Source of the DNA: Tilletiopsis washingtonensis | Taxonomy: Eukaryota > Basidiomycota > Exobasidiomycetes > Entylomatales | NCBI RefSeq assembly: GCF_003144115.1 | Contig: NW_020312024.1 | Location: forward strand, 186,001-250,000 | DNA: 64,000 nucleotides | Direction: 5' to 3' | In this document: in pieces, positions 9,592-19,600 of the stretch | How the letters are laid out: each line of letters begins with the position of its first letter | How positions within the stretch are numbered: position 1 is the first letter of the stretch | Program-made: the position numbers and the translations under genes | The notes under the pieces: model-generated | Database searches by the model: none | What the model saw: only the letters and a program-made list of their open reading frames with translations | Told to the model about the DNA's origin: nothing

Positions 9592-11173
9592 ATGAATCGT
9601 CTCTTCGGCTCGCGCGCCGCCGCCGCGCCCAAGCCGGGCCTGGCCGAGGCCATCGCCTCGACCGACGCGCGCGCCGAGGGCGTGCAGGCAAAGATCGACA
9701 AGCTCGACGTCGAGCTGGCCAAGTTTCGCGACCAGATGAAGAAGATGCGCGACGGGCCCGGAAAGGTGAGTGGGCTCTGAGGCAGCATCGGAGCAAGAGG
9801 AGAGGCGGTGACGAGAGGAGACTGTGAGGGGCTAAGAAGCACGTGCGAGGCGCGAGTGAGACAGACGGAGGCTGGGAGCAGAGGAGTGAGAGGCAGCAAG
9901 ACGGCATCGAGCTGGGAAGCAATTCACGTCGAGGCCAGAGCTCAGTGCTCAGAGCTCTCGCGACATGTCGCTGCCAGCTGGCCCGCTGCTTCTGCGCCCA
10001 CGGCAGCAGCGAAGCGAACGACAAAGCACAGCAGTTCTCCTGCTGCGCGTGACCCGCATTTCAGTCTTGCTCTGTGCTCGTAGGTAGTTGGCACGCGGAG
10101 GCGCAAAGCAGAGCAGCAGGCTCTGCTTGCTTTTGGGCAGAACAGGCGCGCTGGTGTAATCGCTGAGCGACGCAGGACGAGAGCGAGGGCCGGCGCGCGT
10201 CTTGGTCCATGCTGCTGTGGCGCAGGGGCGTGGAGATACAGAGCATGGCGTCCTGTCTCGGCCTGTCGCCTTGACGAGAATCCTGTGCGCTCGCATTCGT
10301 CGACGGCCTGCTTCAGCTGACACACTCTGCTCTCTCCAGACAGCGATCCAAACGCGCGCCATCCGCGTGCTGAAGCAAAAGCGTCTGTACGAAGCGCAAA
10401 TCGCCACGCTTCAACAGCAGTCTTACAACATGGAGCAAGCGACGATGACGACTGAGAATCTGCGCAACACGATGGCGACGGTGGATGCGATGGGCGCGGC
10501 GAACAAGGAGATGAAGAAGACGTACGGCAAGATTGACATTGCCAAGATTGAGCGCACGCAGGACGAGATGGAGGACCTGATTGAGATGGCCAACGAGGTG
10601 CAGGAGAGCCTGGGGAGAGCGTATGGAGTGCCGGAGGAGGTGGATGAGAGTGAATTGCAGGCCGAGCTGGATGCTCTGTGAGTTTCGCAACCTGCCTCCC
10701 CCTCCAACTCTCTTACGTCCCGCTGCTGATGATTGCTTGGCACCTTTTCACAGCGCGGACGATCTGGGCGAGGAAGAGACGGAGACGCCGAGCTACCTCA
10801 CGAGCGGCGCCTCGGAGCTGCCCGACCTGGCGGCGGCACCAAGTGCACTGCCGGAGATTGGAGGGAGCAAGGTGAGTTTATGCTTGCCTTTCAGACGGAG
10901 AGAAGAAAGGGGTGAGGAGGCAGTGGCTGCGGCGCCCTCTGTCTGCGCTGGTGCATGTCCGCTCTTTGCGCTCTGGTGGTGCTTCGAGCAGAGGCAAGAG
11001 CCTTGGCCTAGAGCGAGAGAAGCTCGGAAGCCACAAGAGGACGCGACACAGGCGCCTCTGCGTTATGCGGAGATCGCACGCTTCGCTGCCGTGCTGCCAT
11101 GATGCGTGGCACCATGCCGCTCTCTTGCTGACTCTCCGACCCGGCCGAGCAGGAAGCGATGCGCGCTGCCTGA
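9592..11173 (+). CDS. VPS60: ESCRT-III subunit Vps60/CHMP5
   Basis: Four exons (9592-9765, 10340-10677, 10754-10871, 11153-11173) give 216 residues. Vps60 is an ESCRT-III family protein that works with Vta1 and the Vps4 ATPase in sorting into multivesicular bodies at endosomes. The N-terminus MNRLFGS, the basic helix-1 region with [14 protein letters not shown], then [12 protein letters not shown] and the long predicted helices with [19 protein letters not shown] match the family; the C-terminal tail is acidic. The last exon encodes only EAMRAA before the stop. Two introns are much longer than usual for this window: 574 bases (9766-10339) and 281 bases (10872-11152); neither shows a convincing snoRNA. 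The leader before the ATG is a CT/CA-rich tract. Confidence 0.93.
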
Positions 11174-11744
11174 GCCCAAGTCTCTGCGCATGCCTCTCTC
11201 GCACGTCGCCTGCGTCGCGGTCAAGCTGCTCTCCGGGCGCGCCTCGGCAGCTGTGCCCTGTGTCGCTCTCTCTCTTCTCTCTCTCGCCAGGCCGCTTCGG
11301 ACTCTGTGTTCCTGTATTCATTCTGGTCTTTCTGTGGGGTCTGCGTAATGACTAGTCACTCTTATGTTTCCCCATCTGGCTCCTCTGCTGCCGCAAGCTG
11401 AGGCAGCAGACCTCGGAGACCCGTGCGCTCGAGGCCTCCCCAGTCGGAGACCCACGGCGCGCACAAACAGGGGAAGAGCGTCTGTCTTTCAGTTTGTCCA
11501 TCGCAGCGCGCATCTGACCAATTCTGGCTTCAGCGCCTTCCACGACGTCAGTCATGATGGCTGCAGGAAGAGGAGCTCGTTGCAGGACAGAGGCGGCGGC
11601 GGCGAGGCCGCGTGAGCCAGGGTCCGCGCGTCACGTGACGCGCGCCCGGAGAGAAATTTGGCGGCCGCGGCGAGCGCCATGGCGCGGGGACTGTGGCGCT
11701 GGCGGGCGTCTTCCTCCCCATCAACCCCACCCTTCTCCGTCAAG
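11174..11744. other. Intergenic region VPS60 to RLP24
   Basis: About 570 bases with the VPS60 3' end and the RLP24 promoter. A pyrimidine-rich run near 11260-11290 (repeated CTCT) is visible. No gene or RNA was recognised; the GC-driven frames are featureless. Confidence 0.55.
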
Positions 11745-12668
11745 ATGCGCATCAACCACTGCTTCTTCTGCTCGTCGCCCGTCTACCCGGGCAACGGCAT
11801 CATGTTTGTGCGCAACGACGCCAAGCAGCTCAGTGCGTGTTGCTGTGGGCTTCCCTGGCGGGCGCGGCGCGGAGAGGCGCGCTCGGTCGCAGGGGCGCAG
11901 GGGAGGGCGAGACATGGCAGCATAGCTGACCACCCAGTGTATGCGCAGTCTTCTGCAAGTCCAAGTGCCACAAGAACTTCAAGATGAAGCGCAACCCGCG
12001 CAAGGTGCGCTGGACCAAGGCCTTCCGCAAGGCGGCGGGCAAGGAGATGACCGTGGTGAGTGCCGCTGGGGCGTGGCGACATGGGCAGTGCGAGGCGATG
12101 GCGGGTGCGGGCGGAGCGATGACAGGCAGGCAGAGCTGCAACAGAGCTGTCGGCCAAGAGGACAGGGCATCCGCAGCATGCATGGGGTCCGTTGGGTCGA
12201 GTGTGCCAGTCGGGCCGAGGCTGCCGCGCCACTCGCGCGCCGCTCGCTGGCCGCGCCTTGTATCTGGATGCACTCACTCTGGGCTGAGCGCGGCTGCGAC
12301 CGAGCCTCATGCTGACGTCTCCCTCTGCTCAGGACTCGACGCTCGAGTTCGAGAAGCGTCGCAACGTGCCCGTGCGCTACTCTCGCGAGCTCATGGCCAA
12401 CACGCTCAAGGCCATGTCTCGCATCGCCGAGATCCGCGCCCGGCGCGAGGCCGCCTTCTACCGCGCACGCATGCTCAAGGCAAAGGGCGGCGCAAGCGTG
12501 CGCAAGGAGAGAGATGTGCTGCTGGTGCACAAGAACAGACATCTGCAGAAGGCTCTCGGCGCGGAGAGGGAGCGCAATGCAAAGGAGGGAGAGAAGAGGG
12601 AGAAGATCAAGGTCGAGAACAGGCGGAGAAAGTCGGCGCTGGTGGCGGGCGAGGGCATGAGCATGTGA
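11745..12668 (+). CDS. RLP24: 60S ribosome biogenesis factor Rlp24 (eL24-like)
   Basis: Three exons (11745-11832, 11949-12055, 12333-12668) give 176 residues. Rlp24 is a placeholder for ribosomal protein eL24 on pre-60S particles; in the cytoplasm the AAA ATPase Drg1 is recruited through its C-terminus to release it. The N-terminal zinc ribbon is intact (Cys 6, 9, 32, 36). [24 protein letters not shown] and the [16 protein letters not shown] segment distinguish it from eL24 itself, as does the long basic, Glu/Arg-rich C-terminal helix. The length is a little under the yeast protein's 199. A GTGAGT overlaps the stop codon, so a further 3' exon is formally possible but not needed. Intron 2 (12056-12332) is 277 bases, longer than most here. 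Confidence 0.96.
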
Positions 12669-13439
12669 GTAGCTGGCCTTTGGTCGTTTCGGCGGATTGG
12701 AAGAGTGACGGCGGGAGGCAGAGTCAGGGGGCGGAACGTGGAGATGGAGCGGCCTCGGCTGCCGGCGAGGTGCTCTGCGCAGCAGTCCGCGATAGCTAGC
12801 ATGCTGCAGCTCGACGCCGAGAATTCGGCTGGAACGGGGAGTGGCTGGCTGCCTCGACGGCTCGGCGTGAGGGAGGCGATCCCCACCTGCGGCAGAAGGC
12901 GTGAGCGGCCGGCCTTTGTGCCCTCGCTTCCGCCCTGCCTCAACGCTGCCTGGCAGACGAGCAGAGCGGGCCGGCTGAGGCTCCTCTGCATCTGCCCTCG
13001 CCTCTATGCCAGCGACCCAAGGTCATGCCGCTCACACCTCTTTCTCACCTCACAGGAGCATGGACACTGCCTAGACCTCATCCGCTGCCCCTCACGCCTT
13101 CTCGATGCCGCTCGACCCCGCCTGCTCGCTCAACCATGTACTTTTACCCTCGCCCATCTTCGGGCCCTCACCACCACATCCAGCCCCGCTTCACTTCTTG
13201 TTCCTCAGGTCTTCACGTCGCCCCACAAGCGTCAAATGTCAAAAGCTTCTCGTCTTGCCGCTTTGACACGTCGTGCGAGCACCGCTGATAAGGACGTTGT
13301 TGTGACGCTGTGCTCAGAGCGTGATGGGATATGTACAAGGCGGCGCGGCAATGGGTGGGCAGAATGTGGAAGAGGCGGGCATGGAAGAGACGGGACGGGT
13401 GACTAAGAAAGAGGCGCGAGGCAGCGGAGCGCACGGCGC
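12669..13439. other. Convergent intergenic region RLP24 / HOB3
   Basis: About 770 bases between two convergent stop codons. It presumably contains both 3' ends. The part 13020-13220 is CT-rich. No protein motif, tRNA or other RNA was recognised. Confidence 0.55.
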
Positions 13440-15067
13440 TCAGGCCGAAGCGAGGCCGCAGATGGAGAGTTCCCGCATCTCTTGCAGCACGCCCTCGACC
13501 TGGACATGGCGGGTCTTCTGCGTCAGCTCTCTGCTTGCGCGCTCGCACGGCTCACGCCACGTGCCTCTTCACTCACCTGAGCATCGAGTTGTCCCTCCGC
13601 ATACTCCTCGCGAATGCCCTCTGCAAAGTACCGCTGCACCGCGCCCATCTTCTCATATCCCTCCTCGGCGAAGCGCGCCTGCATGCGCACCATGGCCTCG
13701 AAACTGGGATCGAGGTAAGGGATGCGCAGCTCGAGCAGTTGAGGCAGCTCGGTGAGCAGCTGCTCGTTGATCGTCTCGAAGAGAAGACGCGCATCTTCCA
13801 GCTCCTTCTCGGCGCTGCAGACGGGGTGAGCGAGGAGAGAAGAGAGAGACGCAGAATGGACGCACCGAGGCAGCTTCATTGGATCGTCAGACGGCTTGTC
13901 GGCCAGCTTGCGGTGCCGCGTCCGTGCGGCGTCGTAGTCGAGCAGCTGGGAGTTAAGAGCCATGAGCATCTCCGCCTCTGCCTCGCTGCTTCTCTTGCTC
14001 TGCCGGCCTCACCTTCTTGTTCCGCTTCTCGATATTCCGGTTGATCTCGGGGAAGAAGGACGCGAGCTTGCCGATGGGCTCGAGCACTGTAGCCCGGTAC
14101 GGCGCATCCAGCTCACGTGCGGTCTTGGCGTCCAGCTCCTCGACGGCACGCTTGTAGGCGTTGGCAGCCATAGCTGCGTCCGAGGCATCGCCATAGAACT
14201 CGTCCACCGTCGAAGCGATGCGCGCCTGTGCCGCCGCCAGAGCTGGAGAGACGTGATGCGTCAGCGAGAGGCAAAGAGGGAAGCACGTACGAAAGCGTGG
14301 CGCAAAGGCATGCAGGCCAAGACTCCACTGCTGGCACATCCAACGGAGGGGCGATGTAGCGCACGCAGCTCGACCACTCTCCGCTGCTCGACACCGCCGA
14401 CTCGCTCGCCAGACCTGGCGGCGTGCGCACTGCGTAGCTGCAACAGTGATGCCCGCCTTACCCGCGCAGACAGGCACTGTCTCTCCCACCAAGCTCTTGC
14501 ACCATCCGCCCCTGCGCCGCGGGCTGGTATCTGTCACACGCTTCCCACCGCTCGGACCCGCGCGGGACGGAGCGCCAACCACGACCCAGTGGGCGGCTGC
14601 TGGCGCGCTCTGTGGGCTGCCATCCGCTCGCCGCTGCTGCTGCTTCCACGCCTTCAAGTCTGCGGCGTAGTGGAGCGCAGCAGCGCTGACCACTCTGATT
14701 GCACGAGAGATGCCAATGCCGCGGTCGCTCCCGTCACGCCTTTCCGCTTGTGAGAATGCGCACGGCAGCGCGCAGCAGCGGCGGCCGGCAGCAACAGCAG
14801 CAGTGGTGGCGCCGGCCTAGCGCAAGCAGACACTCTGCGCCCTGGGAAATTGCTCCGCCTGCTCTCCATCTCGCCACACTCACATCGCACGGCGTCCAGA
14901 TACGCCTTTGCCTCCTTCTGCAGCGCCAGCACCTCCTTCTCCAGTGCCCGATACCTGGCCTCGACGTCGGCAAACTCCGAGTCGACGGTGCGGTCCACCT
15001 GGCCCGTCTTCTGCATGATCGTCGTTCCCGTGCGCGCGATGGACTTCTTGAAGCCGCCCCAGGACAT
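13440..15067 (-). CDS. HOB3: N-BAR domain protein Hob3/Rvs161 (amphiphysin-like)
   Basis: Five exons (14884-15067, 14013-14242, 13866-13945, 13577-13814, 13440-13499) give 263 residues, within a residue or two of yeast Rvs161 and fission yeast Hob3. These proteins form curved BAR dimers that bind and shape membrane at endocytic actin patches and, in fission yeast, help Cdc42 activation. The start MSWGGFKKSIARTGTTIMQKTG is family-typical, followed by QARIASTVDEFYGD, ELDAPYRATVLEPI, the basic NIEKRNKKLLDYD segment and the C-terminal IREEYAEGQLDAQVEGVLQ. No SH3 domain follows, so this is the Rvs161 rather than the Rvs167 type. The first intron (14243-14883) is 641 bases, about ten times the usual length here; both flanking exons align with the family without a gap, so no exon is missing. 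Confidence 0.97.
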
Positions 15068-16176
15068 GATGGGCTGAGTGAGGGGGAGTAGGGAGAGGGG
15101 AGGAGGTGGAGGACAGGAGGATGCATCCCCACAGCCACGTTGCTTGGCCGGTGCGCCGCGCCCGCATCGGGAGACGTGCGCCGAGAGCAGCGTCACGTGC
15201 CGCGTGGGAGCAGCACCGCCTCGAAGTCGTCTGCGCGCCTCGGCCCTGTCTCGGCCTGCCGCTGCTTGCCTTCGCGCTTTGCTCTTGCCTCTGCTGCATG
15301 CCGCAAAAGCCACAAGCAGCTGTCCTCCGAGCATCGCTTCGACGATGGCCTTGCTCGTCAAGGCGCTGCGAAGCTGCTGCTGCTGCACCGTGTTCCGCCC
15401 AAGGAGAGGACGCTCGAGAACATGCGGCTTCCCCGTCATGCGGTGCGGCATGGCGGCCCGCGGCTTGTGGTCCGGCCGTTGGCGTGAGAGGGGCATGAAG
15501 GTCCTATCAAGCGCCGCATGGCACAACGGGCTCCTCGCTCAGCCGCTGCACCTTCTCTGCCAGCCGCACGCATCCACAGACCGACGGCAGGAGCATGAAG
15601 CACGCAGCACTCGTGTTCTCAAAGCTCCGAGCGATGCGATGCGCATGAGGAGGGTCCGAGAGAGAGGGAGAGCAGGAGGCGCGAGCTGCATGGAGCGAGC
15701 GCATCGAAGCGTTCCGCGGCGGGTCGCCGTAACTCCGCCCACCTGCCTTGGACCCCGTTTGGCGCCGAGGCTGCGTTCGAGACGTGCGGCGTGCGGCGCT
15801 TGGCCCGAGGAGCGCACCGCACCACGCGACTTCGCAGATGCGGAGCCGCGCGCCAGCCACGCACAGGACCCCGACGCAGCTGCACCTTGCGCGTTGTGCT
15901 TGGCTTGCGCCTCTGATGCTGCTGCTGCAACGCTGCGCTGTGCTGCATGCAGCATGCGCGCTGCATCTGCGCAGAAGGGGCTGAAAGGGACGCGGCCGAG
16001 GCAGGGAGCAAGGACGGGCAGCATCGGGTGGTGCCTCTCATGCGGCCCTGCAATCTCGAGCTACGCAGCGCTTAGCCCGGCCTGTCAGTCCGTGTCAGAG
16101 GCCCGAGAGGTGCAAGTGGTGCCACACCTGCAACCTCGCTTCTGACCACCACCCCCACCCCTCCTCCTCAAGCAGA
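15068..16176. other. Divergent intergenic region HOB3 / UNC93-like
   Basis: About 1.1 kb between two divergent starts, so it should contain both promoters. A CCACC/CTCC-rich leader precedes the right-hand ATG (16147-16176). The open frames across this region encode only Arg/Ala/Ser-rich sequence without domain features. No RNA gene was recognised. Confidence 0.55.
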
Positions 16177-18574
16177 ATGGCCGACCATAAGCCACGCACC
16201 TCCCTCACCTCGGCCGGCGCAGGCGAGGTGCCGTTGGCAGTCGCAGCGCCCGCACCGCTCGCCGCCGCACACGAGGCGACGCAGAACCGCACGGGCGTCG
16301 TGGGCCGCGCAGTGGCGTTCTATTCGAGAGCCATAACGCAGGTCGGGCTGGTGGGCATGGTCTGCTTCCTCTGGTGAGTCGCGAATAGGGCGAGAGGGGC
16401 GACAAGGGAGATGGGCCGCGAGTCTGAGTGATATGCCGCGCGGTGGCTCGGGCGGAGAGGAGGCGGAGCGGGAGGGGCCTGGGAGCGAGGGCGCATGCAA
16501 ACACAGAGACATGCACACGCCGATACTCGCACGCTCTGTGCTGGTGCACAGCTCAGGGTGGATAGCCCCCGCAGCAGTGCGAGCCAGCGCGGCCAAAGAG
16601 GGCGAGAGAGACGTAGGGCGAGAATACCAGGGCTTGGCGGCGGCGTGCCGGCTCGCTGATGCGCGTAAGAGACGCGTGTTGCTCTCGCGCCAGTGGCGCC
16701 ATACGGACTCGCTCGACGTGCAGCTGACGCTTCCGACACTGTCTTGCCAGCCCGGGCATGTTCAACGCTCGTGAGTAGCGCTGCCGTTGCGCGCGCCAGA
16801 GGCCTGTGCGAGGTGCTGATCTGTGCGTGTGCTCCAGTGTCCGGCATTGGCGGCGGTGGCCAGGTGGACACGACGGTCAGCAGCAAGAGCAACACTGCGC
16901 TGGTGAGTTGTCCGCATCAATCGGGGCGTGATGCGCAGCAGCCCACTCATGTGTCGCGTCTGTCTGTCTCTCCTCAGTACGCGTGCTTTGCCGGCCTCTC
17001 CTTCTTCGCGGGCTCGATCCACAACCTGCTCGGCACCCGGCTGTGTCTGTTCATTGGCGCGTGCGGCTACTCGCTCTACGTGCGTATCTCATAGAAAGAG
17101 AGCGCGAGCTACGCTTCGGGGCTTCTCACTCACCCGCTTCGTCTTTGCAGATCGCGAGCTTCCTGAGCTACAACCACAACGCCAACGAGGGCTTCGTCGT
17201 GGCCGCCGGTGCTATTCTCGGCGTCTGCGCCAGTCTCTTTTGGACAGCGCAGGGCGCCATCATGCTCAGTGTGCGTGATGCGCTGAGCGCTGAAAGGCAT
17301 GCGCTTCCGTCTGCCTCCGCTGACACGGCTTCACTGCAGTATCCGACGGAGCAGCAGAAGAGCGCCGCCTTCGCCCTCGTCTGGATCATCTTCAACCTCG
17401 GCGCGCTGATCGGCTCGGCCATCGAGATTGGCCTGACGTACAACTCCGAGTCCGAGTCGCTCAGCGACGCCGTGTACGCCGTCTTCCTGGTGCTCACCTT
17501 CCTCGGCGCGTGCCTCTCGCTCATGCTCAAGGCGCCCAGCACCGTGGTGCGCAGCAACGGCAGCAACGTCATTGTGCCGGTGCACTCGAGCTGGCAGCGC
17601 GAGTTCAAGGGCCTCTACCAGCTCCTGATCGCAGACCCCTGGATCCTCCTGCTCTTCCCGCTCTTCCTGAGCAGCAACTTTGCCTACACGTGGCAGCAGC
17701 AGATGTACAGTGCGTGTCGCTGTCGCACGACGTGAGGCTCTGAGCTAACGTCTCTTTCCCCCTCTCAGACGCCCAGCTCTTCACGCTGCGCGCCCGTTCG
17801 CTCAACTCGCTGCTCTACTGGGGCGCCCAGATGGTCGCTGCCTACCTCCTCTCCCTCGTGCTCGACTCGCCCAAGCTGCGCCGCCCCAAGCGCATGTGGG
17901 CCGGCTGGGCCATCGTCAATGTGTTCGTCTGGGTCGTCTTCGGCGCCTGCTACCACGTGCAGCGCGGCTACAACCGCGACAACGTGGCGTCGAGCCGCAG
18001 CCCGTTCCCGGTGGAGAAGCTGCAGCTCATCGACCTCAACACGATGCGCTTTGCCGGTCCTGCGACGCTCTACTTCTTCTCTGGCTTCATGGATGGTGCG
18101 CCACTGCTCTCGTGCGCCTTGACCTGCACCGCAGCTGACCTCTGATCCTCTCTGCGCAGCTCTGGTGCAGGGCTTCGCCTATGCACTCATGGGCGCCTTC
18201 TCCAACAAGATGGCCGTGCTCGCCTCGCTGTCGGGCTTCTACAAGTCGATCCAGTCTGCTGGTGGTGCCGCCGGCTTCGGCCTCGACACGGACCGTCGTC
18301 CCTTGTGCGTACGGCGGCATGCCTCTCTGCTGTCGTCTACGCATCCTGACGCTCTCTTCGCCGCAGCATGGCGACGCTGGCAGGCACGTGGGCCGTCTAC
18401 GCCGCCGGCCTCATCTTCGCAGTGCCCGTGCTCATGTTCCGCATCACCGACCACACGACGGACGAGGAGGAGGAGCGTGCCGCGATTGCTGCTCAGACCG
18501 GCTCGGGCACCGCCTCGAGTGGCAGCGAGCAGGACAAGCGGAGCTCGCACGATGAGAAGAGTGAGGTGGCTTGA
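16177..18574 (+). CDS. UNC93-like (DUF895) multi-pass membrane protein, MFS fold
   Basis: Nine exons (16177-16373, 16751-16770, 16838-16902, 16978-17079, 17151-17270, 17340-17709, 17769-18095, 18160-18304, 18367-18574) give 517 residues. It resembles fungal UNC93-like proteins of the major facilitator superfamily; their substrates are mostly unknown. A cytosolic N-terminus of about 55 residues is followed by roughly 11-12 hydrophobic segments. Family marks are the short CPGMFNALSGIGGGGQVD segment after the first helix, FLSYNHNANEGFVVAAGAILG, FWTAQGAIMLSYPTEQQK, and NFAYTWQQQMYN in the middle. The C-terminal tail is acidic and Ser-rich. Exon 2 is only 20 nt yet encodes the conserved CPGMFNA motif, which supports the chain. 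The first intron is 377 bases; the rest are short. Plasma or internal membrane location is an inference. Confidence 0.9.
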
Positions 18575-19600
18575 GCAGCAGCGCTGTCTCTGGCGCTGCG
18601 ATGTGCAGGACCTCAGTGCTTCCGCCTTCACCCGTCACCCCTCGCTCGCTTCCCCCTCTTGCCTCGCTCCTCTTCCAGCGCAAGGCAGCTTATATACCTC
18701 TTGGACGCCGAGTCTTGCACTCGTCGCGCTTTGGCCTCGCACTCTCCTCTCTGTACCACCATCTCCGCTTCGTCTCTCACCCTTCTCCCCTCGCATAGCC
18801 TCCGCGCGCGCTGCGCTGGTCTTGCAAATGCGATGTACATCGGCCTGGCTTTAAGCGAGTCTGGCTATCGTCCAGCATGAGGACGCGTTACGGCCAGCTC
18901 ACGCCGGAGCGGCGGGTGTCGAGACGGATGGGCGCCAAGGGGAGCAACAGCGTCGGCGTCTTGCAGGCTGTGCTCCCACGCCTCGCACCCCGTCACTCAC
19001 AGACGCAGCGACCCTCCGCTTCTGGCGCAGCGCTCAGACGGGCAGGACGTGGCCCAAGCGTGCGTCCGAATGAGGCAGGTGACGCCGGCCGCTCCGGCCG
19101 AGAAGAGAGACGCGTCGACGCGTGAAGGGTGCGCGGCACTACGCCGAGAGCAACACCCTCTCAGCCAAGCCGAGCGCGCAGTCAACACGGCCGGGCGAGC
19201 CCCTGAGCCGGCTTCGGGCAGCTCGGCAGTGCTCGGCCCGCAGCTGATGCGCCATCGAAGGTCGAGTCGAGACGTGGCGCCGGTGGGCTGCCTTCTCGGA
19301 CGTTCGCGGCACATGGGGACGGGCGTGCTTCTCGGGCTTGGCCAGCAGGGCAGCGTGTTGATAGCCGCGCCGTCGTGACGACGAGGGCGCCACACAGGCG
19401 CTGTCGCCTGTCGCTCAAAGAGGCCGCCCCCCGCTCGACGCCTGACCTGCCTCTTCCGCTCCTCGTCCCCCCTGCTCCCATCCCCGAACGAGCTGTCCCA
19501 TCCGCCCAGCGCTCCTCGCCCCTCGCATTGGGCAGCACAGCCCCTCTTTCCCCTCGCTCGCTCCGCTCCGAGCTCAGCGCCGAGCTGGGCACAGCCATCC
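18575..19600. other. Intergenic region after the UNC93-like gene
   Basis: About 1 kb. A TATATA sequence lies near 18690 and a CTCTCC-rich run follows, but no open frame with protein-like features starts downstream until 19601. The right part (19430-19600) is pyrimidine-rich and probably the promoter and leader of the next gene. No RNA gene was recognised. Confidence 0.5.

Noticed and set aside
9766-10339. Possible snoRNA in the VPS60 intron
   Set aside because: No RTGATGA C box, no paired D box and no H/ACA arrangement could be identified by eye.
18685-18700. TATATA near 18690 as promoter of a gene
   Set aside because: No protein-like frame or RNA follows before 19601, nearly 900 bases away; probably an AT-richer 3' end signal of the UNC93-like gene.
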